From an uncultured Ilumatobacter sp. (GTDB lineage: Bacteria; Actinomycetota; Acidimicrobiia; Acidimicrobiales; Ilumatobacteraceae), in NCBI GenBank assembly GCA_905182555.1, contig CAJJBX010000022.1, positions 1 through 43,818 on the forward strand: a stretch of 43,818 nt of DNA, written 5' to 3'. A model generated the notes under the pieces. That model did not search any database. It saw nothing but the letters and a program-made list of their open reading frames with translations, and was not told the origin of the DNA. Below, piece by piece: positions 1 to 8,755 of the stretch. Numbering within the stretch: the stretch's first letter is position 1; the number at the start of each line of letters is the position of its first letter. Position numbers and translations under genes: made by a program.

Positions 1-495
1 GCTGATTTGTTCGGCGGACACACCGTTCTCTTCCGCAACCAACTCGTACATCAGCAGCAAAATCGCCGCTGTCGAGTTGATTGTCATCGACGTCGACACC
101 TTGTCGAGCGGAAGTCCTGCGAGCAGGAGCCGCATGTCTTCCATCGAGTCAATGGCCACGCCGACCTTGCCGACCTCACCTTCAGCCCGACCGTGGTCAG
201 AGTCGTAACCCATCTGGGTAGGAAGGTCAAACGCACAGCTGAGGCCGGTCTGGCCGGCGTTCAGCAGGAACTTAAAGCGTTCGTTCGTCGCTTCGGCATT
301 GCCGAAACCCGAGTACTGGCGCATTGTCCAGAGGCGACCGGTGTACATCGAGGAGTACACGCCACGCGTATACGGCGGCTCCCCCGGCGCTCCGAGCTTC
401 GATGCTGCACCCCAGTCAGCGAGATCGTGTTCGTCGTACAGCTTCCTGATCGGGATGCCGGAGTCGGTCTGAGGGAGATCGGAAACGTCAGCCAT
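1..495 (-). CDS. Methylmalonyl-CoA mutase large subunit, N-terminal part (runs off left edge)
   Basis: Coenzyme-B12-dependent acyl-CoA mutase, which interconverts methylmalonyl-CoA and succinyl-CoA in propionate metabolism. About 165 codons are visible from an ATG at 495; the 3' end lies outside the window. The start is set by [16 protein letters not shown], followed by the family core [25 protein letters not shown], then [13 protein letters not shown] and STSMTINST. The Tyr in RQYSGF sits where methylmalonyl-CoA mutases have Tyr and isobutyryl-CoA mutases have Phe, which favours the methylmalonyl enzyme. The N-terminus resembles the roughly 520-560 residue large-subunit type that uses a separate B12-binding subunit. 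Whether a B12 domain follows cannot be seen. Family assignment is firm; exact substrate is inferred. Confidence 0.9.
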   Translation of the reverse strand, partial: MADVSDLPQTDSGIPIRKLYDEHDLADWGAASKLGAPGEPPYTRGVYSSMYTGRLWTMRQYSGFGNAEATNERFKFLLNAGQTGLSCAFDLPTQMGYDSDHGRAEGEVGKVGVAIDSMEDMRLLLAGLPLDKVSTSMTINSTAAILLLMYELVAEENGVSAEQIS

Positions 496-552
496 GTAGG
501 TGATCGTATTCCGACCCAGGCCCGCCGACCCAGTGCAGTCCAGGTTGCTTTC

Positions 553-936
553 TCAGCGGGCTGCGACGATGGCTACTTCCATCTGCCACTCAGGTCGGGC
601 CAGCTCGGGCACCGTGACCAAGGTCGATGCTGCCCGGTGCGCTCCGAGGAAGCCGTCCCGTGCAGCCATGACAGGCCCCAGCGGCTGGCCGGCAACGACG
701 TAGGTGGTGACTGACACCACGTCGTTGCGCGACATCTGAGCGTCGTCGAGCATTGCAGCGATGTTCTGCCACACGACTGCTGCCTGATCCCCGACGTCAG
801 CCGGTGTCGAACCATCAGGCGCAGTGGGCACGACACCCGAGGTGTGGAGCCAGCGCGTTGGAGTTTCTGTGATCACAGCGTGGTGGTAGTTCGCAGCCGG
901 AGCCGCAATCGAGGTTGGATTGATCGAGCGGTTCAC
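553..936 (-). CDS. RidA family (YjgF/L-PSP) protein
   Basis: About 127 residues, the normal length for RidA enamine/imine deaminases, which clear reactive 2-aminoacrylate-type intermediates. Visible family features are a HTSGVVPTAPDG segment, a central GDQAAVVWQNIAAML helix, the VVSVTTYVV strand and a C-terminal PEWQMEVAIVAAR end. I use the GTG at 936 (VNRSINPTS), because upstream in-frame codons look unlike the family and run into the divergent transporter gene. The usual C-terminal Arg-x-Pro pattern near ARPEW is only partly visible, so catalytic activity versus a paralogue role is open. It lies in the same direction as, and upstream of, the mutase gene. Confidence 0.8.
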   Translation of the reverse strand: MNRSINPTSIAAPAANYHHAVITETPTRWLHTSGVVPTAPDGSTPADVGDQAAVVWQNIAAMLDDAQMSRNDVVSVTTYVVAGQPLGPVMAARDGFLGAHRAASTLVTVPELARPEWQMEVAIVAAR

Positions 937-961
937 ACCATCAGCGTCGCACAGCAGCCTT

Positions 962-1876
962 ATGCTCGCCACGATGGACGAGCGGCAGTCACCCGGGCCG
1001 ATCTCGCGCTGGCTCAGCACTGCGCAACCCGAGGCACTGTTCGTCCTGTCAGCCGTAGCTCAGTACATCGGCGCAGCGCTCGCCGTTTTGCTCTTCGATC
1101 AAGTCGAGCCACAGACGGTGGCGTGGTTCCGAGTGATGGGCGCAGGCATCGTGCTGCTCGTCATTTCACGCGGCTGGTGGCGCGAATGGACGCGGGAACA
1201 GTTGGTTGGCGTTGCGCTGTTTGGCATCACGACAGCGCTGATGAACATCTTCTTCTACTTGGCAATCGACCGCATCGACTTGGGCAAAGGCGTCACGATC
1301 GAGTTCATTGGACCAATTCTCGTTGCAGCCTGCACAACACGGTCCGTGCGAAACGGCGTGGCGCTCGCGTTCGCCATCGTTGGCGTCGTAGTACTCGGCG
1401 GTGTAGAAGTCGACAACAACCTTGCAGGCCTCGTGTTCATCCTGATCGCGTCTGCTCTGTGGGCGCTCTACATCGTCTTCGGGGCCCGGGTCGCTCACGT
1501 CGATCGCGGCGTCGCCGGCCTCGGTCTCGGCCTCGTCATCGGCACAATCGCGACCGCTCCCATCGGCGCACCGTGGAGCGGACCCGTCTGGGTTTCCCCC
1601 CTCCTCCTCGGTCTGTGCCTGCTCGTCGGCGTCTTCTCCAACGCCGTCGGCTACGGCATCGACCAGTTCACCTTGCGGCGCATTCCGATCCGGCGCTTCT
1701 CGCTCCTTCTCGCGCTGCTTCCGGTCACCGCATCGCTCGTCGGGTGGATCGCCCTCGATCAGCGCCCTTCGACGATCGATGTCATTGGCATCGCACTGGT
1801 TCTGATCGGCGTTGCCATGCAGGAACGCGACGAAATCGAACGTGTCGAGCGAGTTGTCCAGACCGATCCGGCCTAA
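962..1876 (+). CDS. EamA/DMT family exporter, RhtA-like
   Basis: Polytopic inner-membrane protein with about ten hydrophobic segments arranged as two EamA repeats, the drug/metabolite transporter fold. The first segment (SAVAQYIGAALAVLLFDQV) and the second repeat (LLALLPVTASLVGWIAL) resemble the RhtA threonine/homoserine exporter subgroup. Length near 304 residues fits. ATG at 962 is chosen as the first start clear of the divergent RidA gene; ATG at 974 is equally possible, since neither has an obvious ribosome-binding site. The C-terminal tail is short and charged. Substrate is not determinable from sequence; amino-acid or metabolite export is the family expectation. Confidence 0.82.
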   Translation: MLATMDERQSPGPISRWLSTAQPEALFVLSAVAQYIGAALAVLLFDQVEPQTVAWFRVMGAGIVLLVISRGWWREWTREQLVGVALFGITTALMNIFFYLAIDRIDLGKGVTIEFIGPILVAACTTRSVRNGVALAFAIVGVVVLGGVEVDNNLAGLVFILIASALWALYIVFGARVAHVDRGVAGLGLGLVIGTIATAPIGAPWSGPVWVSPLLLGLCLLVGVFSNAVGYGIDQFTLRRIPIRRFSLLLALLPVTASLVGWIALDQRPSTIDVIGIALVLIGVAMQERDEIERVERVVQTDPA

Positions 1877-1930
1877 TACGCAGGTTCCGCCGACCCTCGG
1901 CTCGCTTGACACCGGAGCTACTGTTTGAAC

Positions 1931-2720
1931 ATGGCCAACACGATGGAAGACAAGCTCGCCGAAATGGAGAAGGAGGCGACCACTCCGACGGGAGGCTTCG
2001 CCGCCGAGCGCCTCCATCGCAAGCAACGCCTCGCCTGCGGCGCTGCGCACAATGGGTCGCTTGCACCTCGCTGAGGGAGTGGCCGGCCACGTGACCGTGC
2101 GCGACCCCGAGCACCTTGACCGTTTCTGGGTCAACCCCTTCGGCACCAATTTTAAACTGATGACGGTCAGCGACCTCATCTGCGTCAACCACGAGGGTGA
2201 AGTGGTCGAAGGTGACGGACCGCTCAACCAGGCAGCATTCGCCATCCACGGCCAGATTCACCAGGCTCGTCCCGATGTGATCGCCGCGGCGCACTCACAC
2301 TCGATGTACGGCAAAACATTCTCCACGCTCGGCAAGCCGCTCAAGATGATCACGCAGGACTCGACGATGTTCTACAACGACGTCGCCCTCTGCAACGACG
2401 GCAGCGGTGCCGTCGTGCTCAGCGAGGAGATCGGCAAGAAAATGGCCGACGCACTCGGCGACAAGAAGGCCATGATCCACCAGAACCATGGGCTGATCAC
2501 TACGGGCGGTTCGGTCGACGCCGCCGTCTGGTGGTTTATTGCGCTTGAGCGCGCCTGCCAGAGCCAACTCGTCGCCGAAGCTGCCGGCACTCCGATTGAG
2601 ATCCCACAAGCCTTCTGCGAAGACGGCCTGAAGGCGCAGGGCCAAGATTTCGCCGGCTGGTTCCAGTTCCAGCCGTTCTGGGACGAACTCGTCGCACGCG
2701 AGCCCGAATTCCTCAACTGA
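1931..2720 (+). CDS. Class II aldolase/adducin family protein (one frameshift near 2036)
   Basis: Zinc-dependent aldolase/epimerase fold of the fuculose-1-phosphate aldolase (adducin head) family. Translation from ATG 1931 gives MANTMEDKLAEMEKEATT and on to AERLHRKQRLA, then hits a stop in that frame. The remainder, MGRLHLAEGVAGHVTVRDP onward, is in another frame starting before 2052. Removing the T at 2036 joins the two as RLAAALRTMGRLHLAEG, the expected family sequence, so this is a one-base insertion. Metal-site motifs are visible: AAHSHSMYG and the later HQNHGLITTG. The closest family type is the generic class II aldolase/adducin proteins of about 250-260 residues. Substrate unknown. Error versus real lesion cannot be decided here. 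Confidence 0.8.
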
Positions 2721-2844
2721 TCTGCACTCGCCAGATCGCCCGGTTGCTGCGTTGTTGACGCGTCGCTGCGCGCCACCGAAGTTGCCGTCGACACCGACGT
2801 CGTGGGCTCCCGCGCTACCAAACGTTTTCTGACACGGCCCCCTG

Positions 2845-3671
2845 GCCGATTCAGCGGCAATGGTGGTGCGATGCAGCAGCCGGTGGTGACCGTCGTAGCC
2901 GCCGGTGGCCCGGTGCAGATCAAATTAGCTGTGTCTATTTTTGCTAATTTCTTAACCATTTTAGTTGTGATCCAATTAGCTTTGTAAGCAACAATCATAG
3001 GGCATTTTTTAGCAGCCAATTCTAATGATACAGTACCAGATGTAGCCAATGCAGCTGAACTAATAGCCGTCCTGTTTCAGGATGCTTGCGGATAATCGGG
3101 TGGAGTTGGGTGGCCATTGCCTCGTCGGAGGGCCGGATGTCCATGCTTCGGTCGGTGGCCTGATCGTGGGCACCGTACGTCCCGTCAGGTGCGTAGCCGC
3201 CCCGAGCCGAGTGCACTGCCATCTTTCCGTCAAGGCGAGCCCGGAGGTCAGCGGGCATGGCATCAAGTGCAGCGTGCTGGTTGACGTACAGCGTGTCACC
3301 GCCCATCGGAGGAATCTGCACCCCGAACAGGCAAGTTCCTGAAGGCGGCGTGGCTTGGAAGCTCCAGTCGCTGTGCCAGACCTCAGCGAAGACGGCGATG
3401 TCTCGTCGGCACGACGCTCGACAGCGATCACGTGGTCACGCCCATCGATCGGCGCAATAAACGGGTCATCACCGAAGCCACCGAAGGCGAGCGTGAACCG
3501 TTCAAGATCGTCGTCGGTCATTGCCTGGTCGGGGAAGGCCAGAACATGATGCTCCAGCCAGGCAGCCCGAATTTCAGCAACCGTTTCTGTGTCGAGCGGT
3601 GCGGAGAGGTCGGCGCCGGTCACTGTTGCTCCACACGCCTGTCCCGACTTGACCACGTTGATCGCCATCAC
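2845..3671 (-). pseudogene. TauD/TfdA family alpha-ketoglutarate dioxygenase, broken by frameshift and foreign patch
   Basis: Fe(II)/2-oxoglutarate-dependent oxygenase, a family that includes taurine dioxygenase. The N-terminal part from ATG 3668 or 3671 reads MAINVVKSGQACGATVTGAD and HVLAFPDQAMTDDDLERF. The frame shifts near 3395 and resumes as FAEVWHSDWSFQATPP, holding the iron-binding H-x-D pair, then MGGDTLYVNQHAALDAMP, up to RKHPETGR near 3080. The next expected stretch is missing and is replaced by an AT-rich lpxB-like fragment (2919-3075). The C-terminal family segment then resumes as LHRATGGYDGHHRLLHRTTI with the distal His. No clean stop codon follows in that frame. As sequenced the gene cannot make a working enzyme, but the pieces look like an intact gene damaged by assembly. 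Confidence 0.75.
2919..3075 (-). other. AT-rich foreign patch: internal fragment of an lpxB-like gene
   Basis: This stretch is conspicuously AT-rich against flanks of about 60 percent GC. Read on the minus strand it encodes SSAALATSGTVSLELAAKK, then CPMIVAYKANW and KLAKIDTANLI. That matches the conserved core of lipid-A-disaccharide synthase LpxB, where SGTVSLELA and the P-M-V-A-Y segment are diagnostic. Actinobacteria do not make lipid A, so the fragment does not belong to the host. It stands in place of an internal part of the TauD gene rather than being added between genes. Its length is about one short sequencing read. Codon use suggests a low-GC proteobacterium, probably an alphaproteobacterium. 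Confidence 0.75.
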
Positions 3672-3743
3672 CCGAACGTAGCGCTACGACCGCCAACCCT
3701 CGGCGCTGGGGCGCTTCGGGTCGAACACTGACGGCAATTTCGA

Positions 3744-4904
3744 TCAGCTGAGGCCGGGAGCGCACAGCCCGTCGAGTTCCTTGATCTGAATGCGATCACG
3801 GTTCTCATAGGTCACTTCGTTCTCGGGGTTCGGCTTCAGGTTGAAGACCCGGAACTCCATATCGCTCGTGTCGACCGTCAAGATGCGCCCGATCAGCGGC
3901 TCGCCGAGATCGAGGATGACCTTGATGGTTTCGAGCGCCTGGATCGAACCAACGATGCCGGGCAGCACGCCGAGCACGCCTGCTTCGGCGCAGCTCGGTG
4001 CGAGCTCAGCCGGAGGCGGCTCGGGAACCATGTCGCGATAGGTCGGCCCCTTGGTCGGGTGGAACACGCTGACCATGCCTTCGAAGCGGAAGATTGAGCC
4101 GTGCACGACCGGGATGCCGAGCTTGACGCTGGCGTCGTTGAGCAGATAGCGGCTCGGGAAGTTGTCGGCACCGTCGACGACAACGTCGTAGCCCTCGAGA
4201 ATTTCCATGATGTTCGACGCATCGAGCCGCGTGTCGTACGTGACAACGTTGACGTCCGGGTTGAGCATGGTGAGCGTCTTCTTCGCCGAATCAACCTTGC
4301 GGTCTCCGATGCGGTCGATGTTGTGCAAAATCTGGCGCTGCAGGTTCGACGCATCGACGTCGTCCATGTCAACGATGCCAATCGTGCCGACGCCGGCCGC
4401 TGCGAGATACATCGCCGAAGGTGAGCCAAGTCCGCCGGCACCGAGCATCAAGACCTTTGCATCGAGCAACTTGACCTGGCCGGCAGTGCCGACTTCGGGG
4501 AGCAGCAGGTGCCGCTTGTAGCGATTGTTCTGCTCAGGCGTGAGCGACACGGGCGCCTTCCACTCGCGGCCCTCGTCTTTCCAGCGGCCGTAGCCGCCCT
4601 CCATCGAGAGCACGTTCGTGTAGCCGAGTTCGGCGAGCGTCTTGGCAGCAAATGCCGACCGAACACCTCCGGCGCAGTACGCCACGATTGGCGCTTGCTT
4701 GTCGATGATACGACCCTCGATCTGGGCTTCGAGATGGCCGCGCGGGATGTGGATGGCACCGAGCAGGGCACCTTCGTCGTATTCGTCGGGCTCGCGGACG
4801 TCGAGAACAATTGCGCCGTCGGAAATCGCTGCCGCAGCGCCCTCGGTATCGACTTCGGTGATCTCAGACTTTGCAGCGGCGAGAAGGTCGCGGAACGTTG
4901 CCAT
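3744..4904 (-). CDS. Rhodanese-MoeB/ThiF-type adenylyltransferase fusion
   Basis: E1-like enzyme that adenylates the C-terminal Gly-Gly of a small sulfur carrier (MoaD- or ThiS-like) for molybdopterin, thiamine or thiolation pathways. Residues about 20-115 form a rhodanese domain with the active-site loop YCAGGVRSA (Cys77). From about residue 122 follows the ThiF/MoeB domain: RYKRHLLLPEVG, nucleotide-binding GAGGLGSP at 155-162, DMDDVDASNLQRQ and PSCAEAGVLGV. The usual actinobacterial MoeZ order is MoeB first and rhodanese last; here the rhodanese is at the N-terminus and the C-terminus ends soon after the ThiF domain. The two CxxC zinc pairs of E. coli MoeB are not visible. Length is 386 residues. 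No carrier or partner gene lies nearby. Confidence 0.9.
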   Translation of the reverse strand: MATFRDLLAAAKSEITEVDTEGAAAAISDGAIVLDVREPDEYDEGALLGAIHIPRGHLEAQIEGRIIDKQAPIVAYCAGGVRSAFAAKTLAELGYTNVLSMEGGYGRWKDEGREWKAPVSLTPEQNNRYKRHLLLPEVGTAGQVKLLDAKVLMLGAGGLGSPSAMYLAAAGVGTIGIVDMDDVDASNLQRQILHNIDRIGDRKVDSAKKTLTMLNPDVNVVTYDTRLDASNIMEILEGYDVVVDGADNFPSRYLLNDASVKLGIPVVHGSIFRFEGMVSVFHPTKGPTYRDMVPEPPPAELAPSCAEAGVLGVLPGIVGSIQALETIKVILDLGEPLIGRILTVDTSDMEFRVFNLKPNPENEVTYENRDRIQIKELDGLCAPGLS

Positions 4905-5050
4905 GGTGAAAAGTCTACCAATCAGGTCGGGTATCGAGTGGGGGTCTGGTGCAACCCACTCGCCGACCGAACAATTCCCGCCCCTGTCGGCCCGTCGGAT
5001 GTTTTGAAGCCAGAACGATCATCAGCTTCGTCATTCGTTAGCGTGCCGCC

Positions 5051-6088
5051 GTGAGCAACGCCCCCACCGCTTCCAAGAAATTGTTCACGGCCTCCGCTGC
5101 GTCAAACGACGGCCAGTTCACCCCGCAAGACTGGGCGCTCTTCGTCTCGGTTGCTGCGATCTGGGGCTCATCGTTCGTTTTCATCGACATCGGTCTCGAT
5201 GCGCTTCCGCCGGGCCTGATCACTCTGGTCCGCGTGGGTTCTGGCGCTGCGGCACTGTGGGCGCTCCCCCGGTCAATCACCACCCGGGTCGGGCGCGCGG
5301 TCACCGACGTCCAGATCGAGCCCGATGACCGGGCCAAGCTGCTCCTGCTTTCGGTGATCTGGGTTGCTATCCCGTTTACTCTTTTCCCGATTGCTGAGCA
5401 ACACATCAACTCGTCGGTCACCGGGCTACTCAACGGCGCAACTCCGATCTTCGCCGCCACGGTTGCTGCCGTGCTGCTTCGACAACGTGCCCATGGAGCG
5501 CTGCTGCTTGGCCTTATCGTCGGCTTTGCTGGCATCGCATTGATCAGCGCTCCGTCGGTCCGCAACGGTTCGAACGCCGCTTCTGGCGTGTTCATGGTGC
5601 TCGGCGCAACGGCGTGTTACGGCTTCGCCATCAACCTCGCTGCGCCACTCCAGAAGAAGTACGGCTCGCTGCCGTTGATGGCGCGCATGCTTGGACTCGC
5701 AACGCTGTGGACCATCCCCTATGGCCTGTGGGACATTCGCAGCGCCGAGTGGGAAGTCGGCCCTCTCATCGCCGTACTCGTACTCGGCGTGTTCGGAACG
5801 GGTATTGCGTTCGCCATCATGGGCACCCTCGTCGGCCGCGTGGGGTCGACTCGCGCTTCATTCATCACCTACCTCATCCCGGTGGTGTCACTCGCCCTCG
5901 GCATGGCTTTTCGCGGTGACACGGTCGCTCCGATTGCTGTTGTCGGCATCGGGCTCGTGATCAGCGGCGCATTCCTCGCCAGCCGTTCTCAGGCCCGAGT
6001 CAGCGAACCAGCGCTGGCAGGATCTCGCCGATCTGGCCGACCAGAAGATGGTCCCCATACCGATCCATTCCTGTCTCGGCCCCGTTGA
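5051..6088 (+). CDS. EamA/DMT family transporter
   Basis: Second DMT-type exporter in the window, from a GTG start at 5051 (VSNAPTASKK). A hydrophilic N-terminal segment of about 25 residues precedes the first membrane segment, ALFVSVAAIWGSSFVFI, which has the family W-G-S-S-F signature. About ten membrane segments follow in two repeats, including TGLLNGATPIFAATVAAVLL and the second-repeat TRASFITYLIPVVSLALG. The C-terminus beyond about residue 315 (RVSEPALAGSRRSGRPEDG) is hydrophilic and overlaps the 3' end of the convergent sirtuin gene by 89 bases. That tail may be an extension caused by a lost stop or frameshift. Substrate unknown. Confidence 0.85.
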   Translation: MSNAPTASKKLFTASAASNDGQFTPQDWALFVSVAAIWGSSFVFIDIGLDALPPGLITLVRVGSGAAALWALPRSITTRVGRAVTDVQIEPDDRAKLLLLSVIWVAIPFTLFPIAEQHINSSVTGLLNGATPIFAATVAAVLLRQRAHGALLLGLIVGFAGIALISAPSVRNGSNAASGVFMVLGATACYGFAINLAAPLQKKYGSLPLMARMLGLATLWTIPYGLWDIRSAEWEVGPLIAVLVLGVFGTGIAFAIMGTLVGRVGSTRASFITYLIPVVSLALGMAFRGDTVAPIAVVGIGLVISGAFLASRSQARVSEPALAGSRRSGRPEDGPHTDPFLSRPR

Positions 6089-6815
6089 CAATGATCACCG
6101 TCGCGCCGTTCGCCTTCGCTCGCGGCACGCAGTTGGCGGCCGGGAAAACGCTGAGCGTCGAACCAACGGCCAGCAGCACATCGGACTCTTCGCTCACCCG
6201 TAATGCACGGTCGATCACTTCGGGCACGAGTGCCTGACCGAAGCTGATGGTGTCGCTCTTCAAGATGCCGCCGCACTCCAGACACGACGGATCGATCTCG
6301 CCCGCGCGCACCCGTTCGAGGCTCTGTTCCATTGGCCGCTGGTCCTTGCATTCCCAACAGCGGGTAAACCACACCGTGCCGTGCACCTCGATGACCTTGG
6401 TCGGATCGTTGCCGGCCTTTTGATGCAGACCGTCGATGTTCTGCGTGATGAGGCCATGCAGTTGACCACGCTGCTCAATCTCGACGATGGCAGCGTGGCC
6501 GCGGTTCGGCTGCGCCGTCCAGGCCGGAGTGGTCAGTCGGTTCTGCCAGGCGGCGTGTCGCACCTCGGGCTCGTTGAGGTAGTTCTGGAGTTTTGATGCC
6601 TTCTCGGCTGCCGGGTTGTTCGTCCATAGGCCGTTCGGGCCACGAAAGTCAGGGATCCCCGAGTCGGTCGAGATGCCCGCTCCGGTCAGCACGACGACGC
6701 GTGAGGCCTTGGCGAGCGCCTCACGAGCAGCGCCGTGGCCAACAGGAAGGTTGGGCACCGATGCATCGTCGTCGAACACACCTCGATACCTACCAACCAA
6801 CTCGCTGTGATCCAC
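6000..6815 (-). CDS. Sir2 family NAD-dependent protein deacylase
   Basis: Sirtuin that removes acyl groups from lysines using NAD. All core elements are present: GAGIS at residues 45-49, SGIPDFRGPNGLW, TQNIDGLH at 124-131, the catalytic His145 in EVHG, and a structural zinc site made by CWEC (153, 156) and CLEC (178, 181). The later GSTLSVFPAANCVP strand and the C-terminal VIIVNGAETG complete the Rossmann fold. At 271 residues it is close to the usual bacterial size with a short N-terminal extension. The start is the ATG at 6815 (MDHSELVGRY). It is divergent from the release-factor gene and convergent with, and slightly overlapping, the upstream transporter. Confidence 0.93.
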   Translation of the reverse strand: MDHSELVGRYRGVFDDDASVPNLPVGHGAAREALAKASRVVVLTGAGISTDSGIPDFRGPNGLWTNNPAAEKASKLQNYLNEPEVRHAAWQNRLTTPAWTAQPNRGHAAIVEIEQRGQLHGLITQNIDGLHQKAGNDPTKVIEVHGTVWFTRCWECKDQRPMEQSLERVRAGEIDPSCLECGGILKSDTISFGQALVPEVIDRALRVSEESDVLLAVGSTLSVFPAANCVPRAKANGATVIIVNGAETGMDRYGDHLLVGQIGEILPALVR

Positions 6816-6907
6816 TCGATCCGCGCAGCAACAGCCAGCAACGGTAAACGGATGAGCAAGAACCTCGGCTCCCGCTTCGGTGCCGCGCCATGCCAGCGTG
6901 GGCCATC

Positions 6908-8494
6908 GTGTCTGATCAGGTCTTCCATCGCAGCAAATTGCGACGCCGGCGCACCTTTGCCATCATCAGTCACCCTGACGCGGGCAAGACCACGCTCACG
7001 GAGAAGTTCCTCCTCTATGCGGGCGCAATCACCTCGGGCGGCGCGGTCAAAGCCCACGAGGGTCGGCGCTCAGCCACATCCGACTGGATGGACATGGAGC
7101 AGAAACGTGGCATTTCGATCACGTCAACCGCCCTGAACTTCCCTTACCGGCAACACGAACTCAACCTGCTCGACACTCCGGGTCACCGTGACTTTTCCGA
7201 AGATACGTACCGCGTACTGTCAGCCGTCGACGCGGTCGTGATGGTGCTTGACTCAGCGAAGGGCATCGAGCCCCAGACACTCAAGCTGTTCGAAGTATGT
7301 CGTACACAAAAGCTTCCGGTCATCACGTTCCTCAACAAGCTCGACCGGCCCGGCCTCGAACCGCTCGAACTCCTCGACATGATCGAAACCCAAATCGGCC
7401 TCCGACCGACTCCTGCCACATGGCCGGTCGGCTCATTCGGTGATCTGCGCGGCGTGATCGATCGTCGCACCGACGTCTTCACCCGCTTCACGCGAACCGC
7501 TCGCGGTTCAAAAATTGCCCCCGAAGAAGAGGTCGACGCCGAGCGCGCCGCAGCCGAAGAGGGCAAAGAGTGGGACAAGGCCGCTGAAGAGAGCGGCCTC
7601 CTCGACGCGATCGGCGCAAACGTCGACCTCGAGTCGTTCCTCGCAGGTGAGTCGACGCCAGTATTCGCCGGTTCGGCGCTGACAAACTTCGGTGTCCGTC
7701 ACCTGCTCGACGCCATCGTCGACCTCGCACCAGCCCCGCTGCCGCGGCTCGACATCAACAACGAGCCTCGCGGGCTCGACACTCCGGTGTCGGCATTCGT
7801 GTTCAAGGTCCAGGCCAACATGGACAAAAACCACCGCGACCGAATCGCCTTTGCACGCATCTGTTCGGGCAAGTTCGACCGCGGCATGGTCATGACCTGC
7901 GAACGCACCGGCAGGCCATTTGCCACGAAGTACGCCTCCACGGTGTTCGGTGCCGAGCGCACGACCGTCGACGAGGCATTCCCCGGCGACGTGGTGGGGC
8001 TCGTGAACGCGACCGGCCTCAACATTGGTGACTCGCTGTTCGACGAAACTGGCCCGGAGGTCAAGTTCCCGCCGATCCCGTCGTTCGCACCTGAAGTGTT
8101 CGCCACGGCCCGGCCCATCGACACCGCCAAGTCGAAGCAGTTCCGCAAGGGCCTCGCACAGCTCAACGAAGAGGGCGTCGTTCAGGTCCTGAAAGACCCA
8201 GACTGGGGCGATGCCTCGCCCGTTCTCGCCGCAGTTGGACAACTCCAATTCGATGTCTTCGCCAACCGACTCGAGTTCGAGTTCAACGCCCCAATCGAGA
8301 TCTCGCCGGCGTCGTATCAGGCGATCCGTGTGACCGACAAAGAGTCGGCCGATGTGCTCCGACAGAAGCCAGGCGTCCGTATCCTCGCTCGATTCAGCGG
8401 CGATCTCGTCGCCTTGTTTGAGAACAAATACGCCCTCCAGCGCATCGAGCAGAACGAACCCGAGCTCAGGCTCGACCCCATCGTTGCCACCTAA
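6908..8494 (+). CDS. prfC: Peptide chain release factor 3
   Basis: GTPase that recycles RF1/RF2 from the ribosome after termination. GTP-binding motifs are SHPDAGKTTLTEK (G1), RGISITSTAL (G2), DTPGHRDFSEDTYR (G3) and NKLDRPG (G4). Downstream are the EF-Tu-like domain 2 and the RF3-specific C-terminal domain with VGQLQFDVFANRLEFEF. The GTG at 6908 (VSDQVFHRSK) is preferred because it puts about 12 residues before RRTFAIISHPDAGK, as in E. coli RF3. ATG 6890 in the same frame would add six residues. Length is about 528 residues, the family norm. RF3 is patchily distributed in actinobacteria. Confidence 0.93.
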   Translation: MSDQVFHRSKLRRRRTFAIISHPDAGKTTLTEKFLLYAGAITSGGAVKAHEGRRSATSDWMDMEQKRGISITSTALNFPYRQHELNLLDTPGHRDFSEDTYRVLSAVDAVVMVLDSAKGIEPQTLKLFEVCRTQKLPVITFLNKLDRPGLEPLELLDMIETQIGLRPTPATWPVGSFGDLRGVIDRRTDVFTRFTRTARGSKIAPEEEVDAERAAAEEGKEWDKAAEESGLLDAIGANVDLESFLAGESTPVFAGSALTNFGVRHLLDAIVDLAPAPLPRLDINNEPRGLDTPVSAFVFKVQANMDKNHRDRIAFARICSGKFDRGMVMTCERTGRPFATKYASTVFGAERTTVDEAFPGDVVGLVNATGLNIGDSLFDETGPEVKFPPIPSFAPEVFATARPIDTAKSKQFRKGLAQLNEEGVVQVLKDPDWGDASPVLAAVGQLQFDVFANRLEFEFNAPIEISPASYQAIRVTDKESADVLRQKPGVRILARFSGDLVALFENKYALQRIEQNEPELRLDPIVAT

Positions 8495-8609
8495 CCCTCA
8501 GTCGGGCGGCCCCAAGCTGCACATCGGACCCGGCTGATCAGCGGGGCGCGATCGCGAACCAGTTCAACAAAGGTCGATCCAGTGTCGAGCAGGATCGCCT
8601 CGTTGTTTG

Positions 8610-8755
8610 CATCGATCAGCGCAGCCTTTGCTAGCGCAGGCTTACCCCATAGCATAAAAACTAGCCCCGAACGTTGTTCGCTGAGCGCTTTGATCACTTC
8701 ATTAGTGAGGCTTTCCCAACCTTTACCTTGGTGAGCACCTGCTTGGCTTTGTTGT
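8610..8755 (-). other. Foreign patch: internal fragment of a uracil-DNA glycosylase gene
   Basis: On the minus strand this lower-GC stretch reads QQSQAGAHQGKGWES, LTNEVIKALSEQRSG, LVFMLWGKPALAKAALID. This is the conserved block of family 1 uracil-DNA glycosylase, with the S/A-H-Q-G-K-G-W-E and V-F-L-L-W-G signatures. It is in a different frame from the DUF3048 gene on both sides and replaces part of it. Length of about 145 bp is again close to one short read. The codon usage (cta, gtt, ttt) differs from neighbours. The rest of the glycosylase gene is absent. Confidence 0.75.

Noticed and set aside
844..2094. A 416-codon open frame on the plus strand
   Set aside because: Arg- and Ser-rich composition without domain pattern; it lies across the EamA gene in another frame and is a high-GC shadow.
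2919..3075. True lateral transfer of lpxB into an actinobacterium
   Set aside because: Only a fragment is present, it replaces rather than adds sequence, and two similar patches elsewhere point to assembly.
7508..8248. A 246-codon minus-strand open frame opposite prfC
   Set aside because: It is antisense to well-conserved RF3 sequence and has no recognisable domain.
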